DNA of 64,000 nucleotides from JAZDRH01 sp047470865 (GTDB lineage Bacteria; Pseudomonadota; Gammaproteobacteria; Pseudomonadales; Pseudomonadaceae). Under the pieces are notes generated by a model. It was not told where the DNA came from, made no database searches, and worked only from the letters and a program-made list of their open reading frames with translations. Location: positions 1-64,000 of the forward strand of contig NZ_JAZDRH010000018.1 of NCBI RefSeq assembly GCF_047470865.1, written 5' to 3'. How positions within the stretch are numbered: the first letter of the stretch is position 1; every line of letters begins with the position of its first letter. Of the stretch, positions 62,583 to 64,000 are shown piece after piece. The position numbers were made by a program, and so were the translations under genes.

Positions 62583-63617
62583 ATGTTAAAGGTGGGCATT
62601 GTTGGTGGTACAGGCTATACCGGTGTAGAGTTGCTAAGAATTTTAGCATTGCATCCCCATGCACAAGTAGAGGTGATTACCTCTCGCTCAGAGCAAGGCA
62701 TGCAGGTTGCGCAAATGTATCCTAATTTGCGTGAACACTACCCAGATTTGCGCTTTAGTAATCCGAGCGCGCAAATGTTGAGCCAGTGTGATGTCGTATT
62801 CTTTGCCACGCCGCATGGGGTAGCCCATGGTTTGGCAGGTGAGTTACTGGCTTTAGGAACTCGCATTATTGATCTATCAGCGGACTTTCGCTTACAAGAT
62901 GCACAGCAGTGGGCACAGTGGTATGGGCAGGAGCATGGGGCGCCAGAGTTGCTTAGCGAAGCCGTTTATGGGTTGCCTGAAGTTAATCGAGAAGCTATCA
63001 AACAGGCACGTTTAATAGCCGTTCCCGGTTGTTACCCGACAGCCGTGCAGTTGGGCTTTATCCCTTTATTAGAAGCGGGTTTGGCTAATGAAAAACAGCT
63101 CATTGCAAGTTGCGCTTCTGGTGTGAGTGGCGCTGGGCGTGGTGCAAAAGTAGGCTCTTTGCTCTGTGAGTCTAGCGAAAATGTAATGGCTTATGCTGTG
63201 GCTGGGCATAGGCATCTCCCTGAAATTGAACAAGGCCTCACACGTGCAGCAAAAAATAAGGTTGGCCTTACTTTTACGCCACATCTTGCACCTATGATTC
63301 GCGGCATTCATGCAACGCTTTATAGCACAGTGGTTAATCATCACATTGACTTGCAAGCCTTATATGAACAGCGCTATGCAAATGAACCTTTTGTGGATGT
63401 ATTGCCAGCTGGTAGCTATCCACAAACTCGTAGTGTACGCGGCTCAAATATGTGTCGTATTGCGATTCATCGGCCACAAAATCAAGATATAGTTGTTGTA
63501 CTTTCTGTCATAGATAACTTGGTTAAAGGGGCATCTGGCCAGGCTATACAAAATATGAATATTATGTTTGGCGTTGCGGAAAACGCAGGTTTACAAACAG
63601 TAGCCTTAATGCCTTAA
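62583..63617 (+). CDS. argC: N-acetyl-gamma-glutamyl-phosphate reductase ArgC
   Basis: The third step of arginine synthesis, NADPH-dependent reduction of N-acetylglutamyl phosphate. From the ATG at 62583 (AGGAG six bases upstream, favoured over the in-frame TTG at 62577) it has 344 residues. The NADP-binding motif GIVGGTGYTGVELL opens it; the catalytic Cys150 is in VPGCYPTAV; the His in HRHLPEIEQ is also conserved. It lies 76 bp upstream of erpA, as in Pseudomonas. Confidence 0.96.
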   Translation: MLKVGIVGGTGYTGVELLRILALHPHAQVEVITSRSEQGMQVAQMYPNLREHYPDLRFSNPSAQMLSQCDVVFFATPHGVAHGLAGELLALGTRIIDLSADFRLQDAQQWAQWYGQEHGAPELLSEAVYGLPEVNREAIKQARLIAVPGCYPTAVQLGFIPLLEAGLANEKQLIASCASGVSGAGRGAKVGSLLCESSENVMAYAVAGHRHLPEIEQGLTRAAKNKVGLTFTPHLAPMIRGIHATLYSTVVNHHIDLQALYEQRYANEPFVDVLPAGSYPQTRSVRGSNMCRIAIHRPQNQDIVVVLSVIDNLVKGASGQAIQNMNIMFGVAENAGLQTVALMP

Positions 63618-63620
63618 TAG

Positions 63621-63651
63621 TTGACCAATGCCATCAAGTAAGCTCTATAAT
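63621..63651 (+). promoter_or_regulatory. Sigma-70-like promoter of erpA
   Basis: TTGACC (63621-63626) and TATAAT (63646-63651) with a 19-bp spacer, 43 bp before the start codon. The spacer is a little long. Confidence 0.55.
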
Positions 63652-63693
63652 ATGTCTTATTAGGTTTACGACCATAAGTCGGGAGAATTCTGA

Positions 63694-64000
63694 ATGACTG
63701 TTGAATCTTTCACCCCAGCCGCTATGCAATTTACTGAGTCTGCCGCGCATAAGGTGAAATCCTTAGTCACGGAAGAAGGGAATCCACGCTTAAAATTACG
63801 CGTATTTATTACGGGCGGTGGTTGCTCTGGTTTTCAGTATGGCTTTACCTTTGATGAAGAGGTAGCTGATGACGACACTATTATTGAAAGAGAAGGTGTA
63901 AGTCTTGTCGTTGATCCAATGAGCTTTCAATATTTAGCTGGTGCAGAAGTCGATTATGAAGAAGGTTTACAAGGCTCGCGCTTTGTCATTAATAATCCTA
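63694..64000 (+). CDS. erpA: Iron-sulfur cluster insertion protein ErpA (partial)
   Basis: An A-type carrier delivering iron-sulfur clusters to apo-targets such as IspG/IspH. The first 102 codons are present; the gene runs off the window. The first cluster-binding Cys is in TGGGCSGFQYGF, and the second pair (CGCG) would lie beyond the end. GGGAGA precedes the ATG. Matches the argC-erpA neighbourhood. Confidence 0.95.
   Translation, partial: MTVESFTPAAMQFTESAAHKVKSLVTEEGNPRLKLRVFITGGGCSGFQYGFTFDEEVADDDTIIEREGVSLVVDPMSFQYLAGAEVDYEEGLQGSRFVINNP

Noticed and set aside
1..64000. CRISPR arrays, rRNA and tRNA genes
   Set aside because: I saw no regularly spaced repeats and no rRNA- or tRNA-like sequence; a short tRNA could be missed by eye.

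Overview
The window is chromosomal DNA of a low-GC member of the Pseudomonadaceae or a close relative. The right flank has the order vfr, osmC-like, speD, coq7, HIT, AAA ATPase, DUF805, hemJ, argC, erpA, which follows the Pseudomonas arrangement. The tctE/tctD/tctCBA/AbrB block and the clustered molybdenum genes also fit a pseudomonad. The AT-rich composition argues for a low-GC lineage such as the Thiopseudomonas/Denitrificimonas/Entomomonas group. The genus is an inference; no rRNA or tRNA gene was recognised to settle it.

Left flank (1-24.6 kb). It holds a thioredoxin, a tripartite tricarboxylate uptake locus (AbrB-type membrane protein, TctED two-component system, TctCBA) and a CHAP-domain hydrolase. 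A compact molybdenum region follows: ModE, MoeA, MoaE, MoaD, MoaC, MobA, MoaB, a second MoeA, ModCBA and MoaA, with a convincing ModE-type box in front of modA. After it come a small secreted protein, an LtaS-like phosphoglycerol transferase, a penicillin-acylase-family hydrolase, tatD and prfC.

Mobile region (about 24.61-47.22 kb). The 5' end of prfC is duplicated: a 48-bp sequence inside prfC recurs with one mismatch 22.6 kb away, next to the displaced native prfC start. Insertion at the 5' end of prfC is the hallmark of SXT/R391-family integrative conjugative elements. Inside lies the matching conjugation block DUF4400, traL, traE, traK, traB, traV, traA, dsbC. A HigBA-like module sits at the HS1 position and an AbiE/MosAT-like module at the HS2 position. 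No integrase, relaxase, TraD or TraC is present, so this is a derelict element. Decay is plain: three in-frame TAG codons, a frameshifted endonuclease fragment, an IS3 insertion, a degenerate second IS3 copy and a headless gene fragment. A 9.5-kb cargo of a WYL repressor plus a type IC restriction-modification system (hsdM, hsdS, a remnant ORF, rhuM, hsdR) is bracketed by near-identical 95-bp inverted repeats. One repeat carries the 3' end of hipA, and hipBA lies just outside it. A region of about 330 nt with eight perfect stem-loops precedes the DUF1845/AcaB-like gene and is the best candidate here for an undescribed structured RNA or cis-acting element.

Right flank (47.2-64 kb). A Fur-type iron acquisition locus (TonB receptor, PepSY protein, DUF2271, DUF4198, membrane flavoreductase) is followed by a SIMPL protein, the redox two-component pair RoxS/RoxR (RegB/RegA type) with intact quinone and cysteine motifs, Vfr, an OsmC-like protein, SpeD, Coq7, a HIT protein, an AAA ATPase, a DUF805 protein, HemJ, ArgC and the start of ErpA, which runs off the window.
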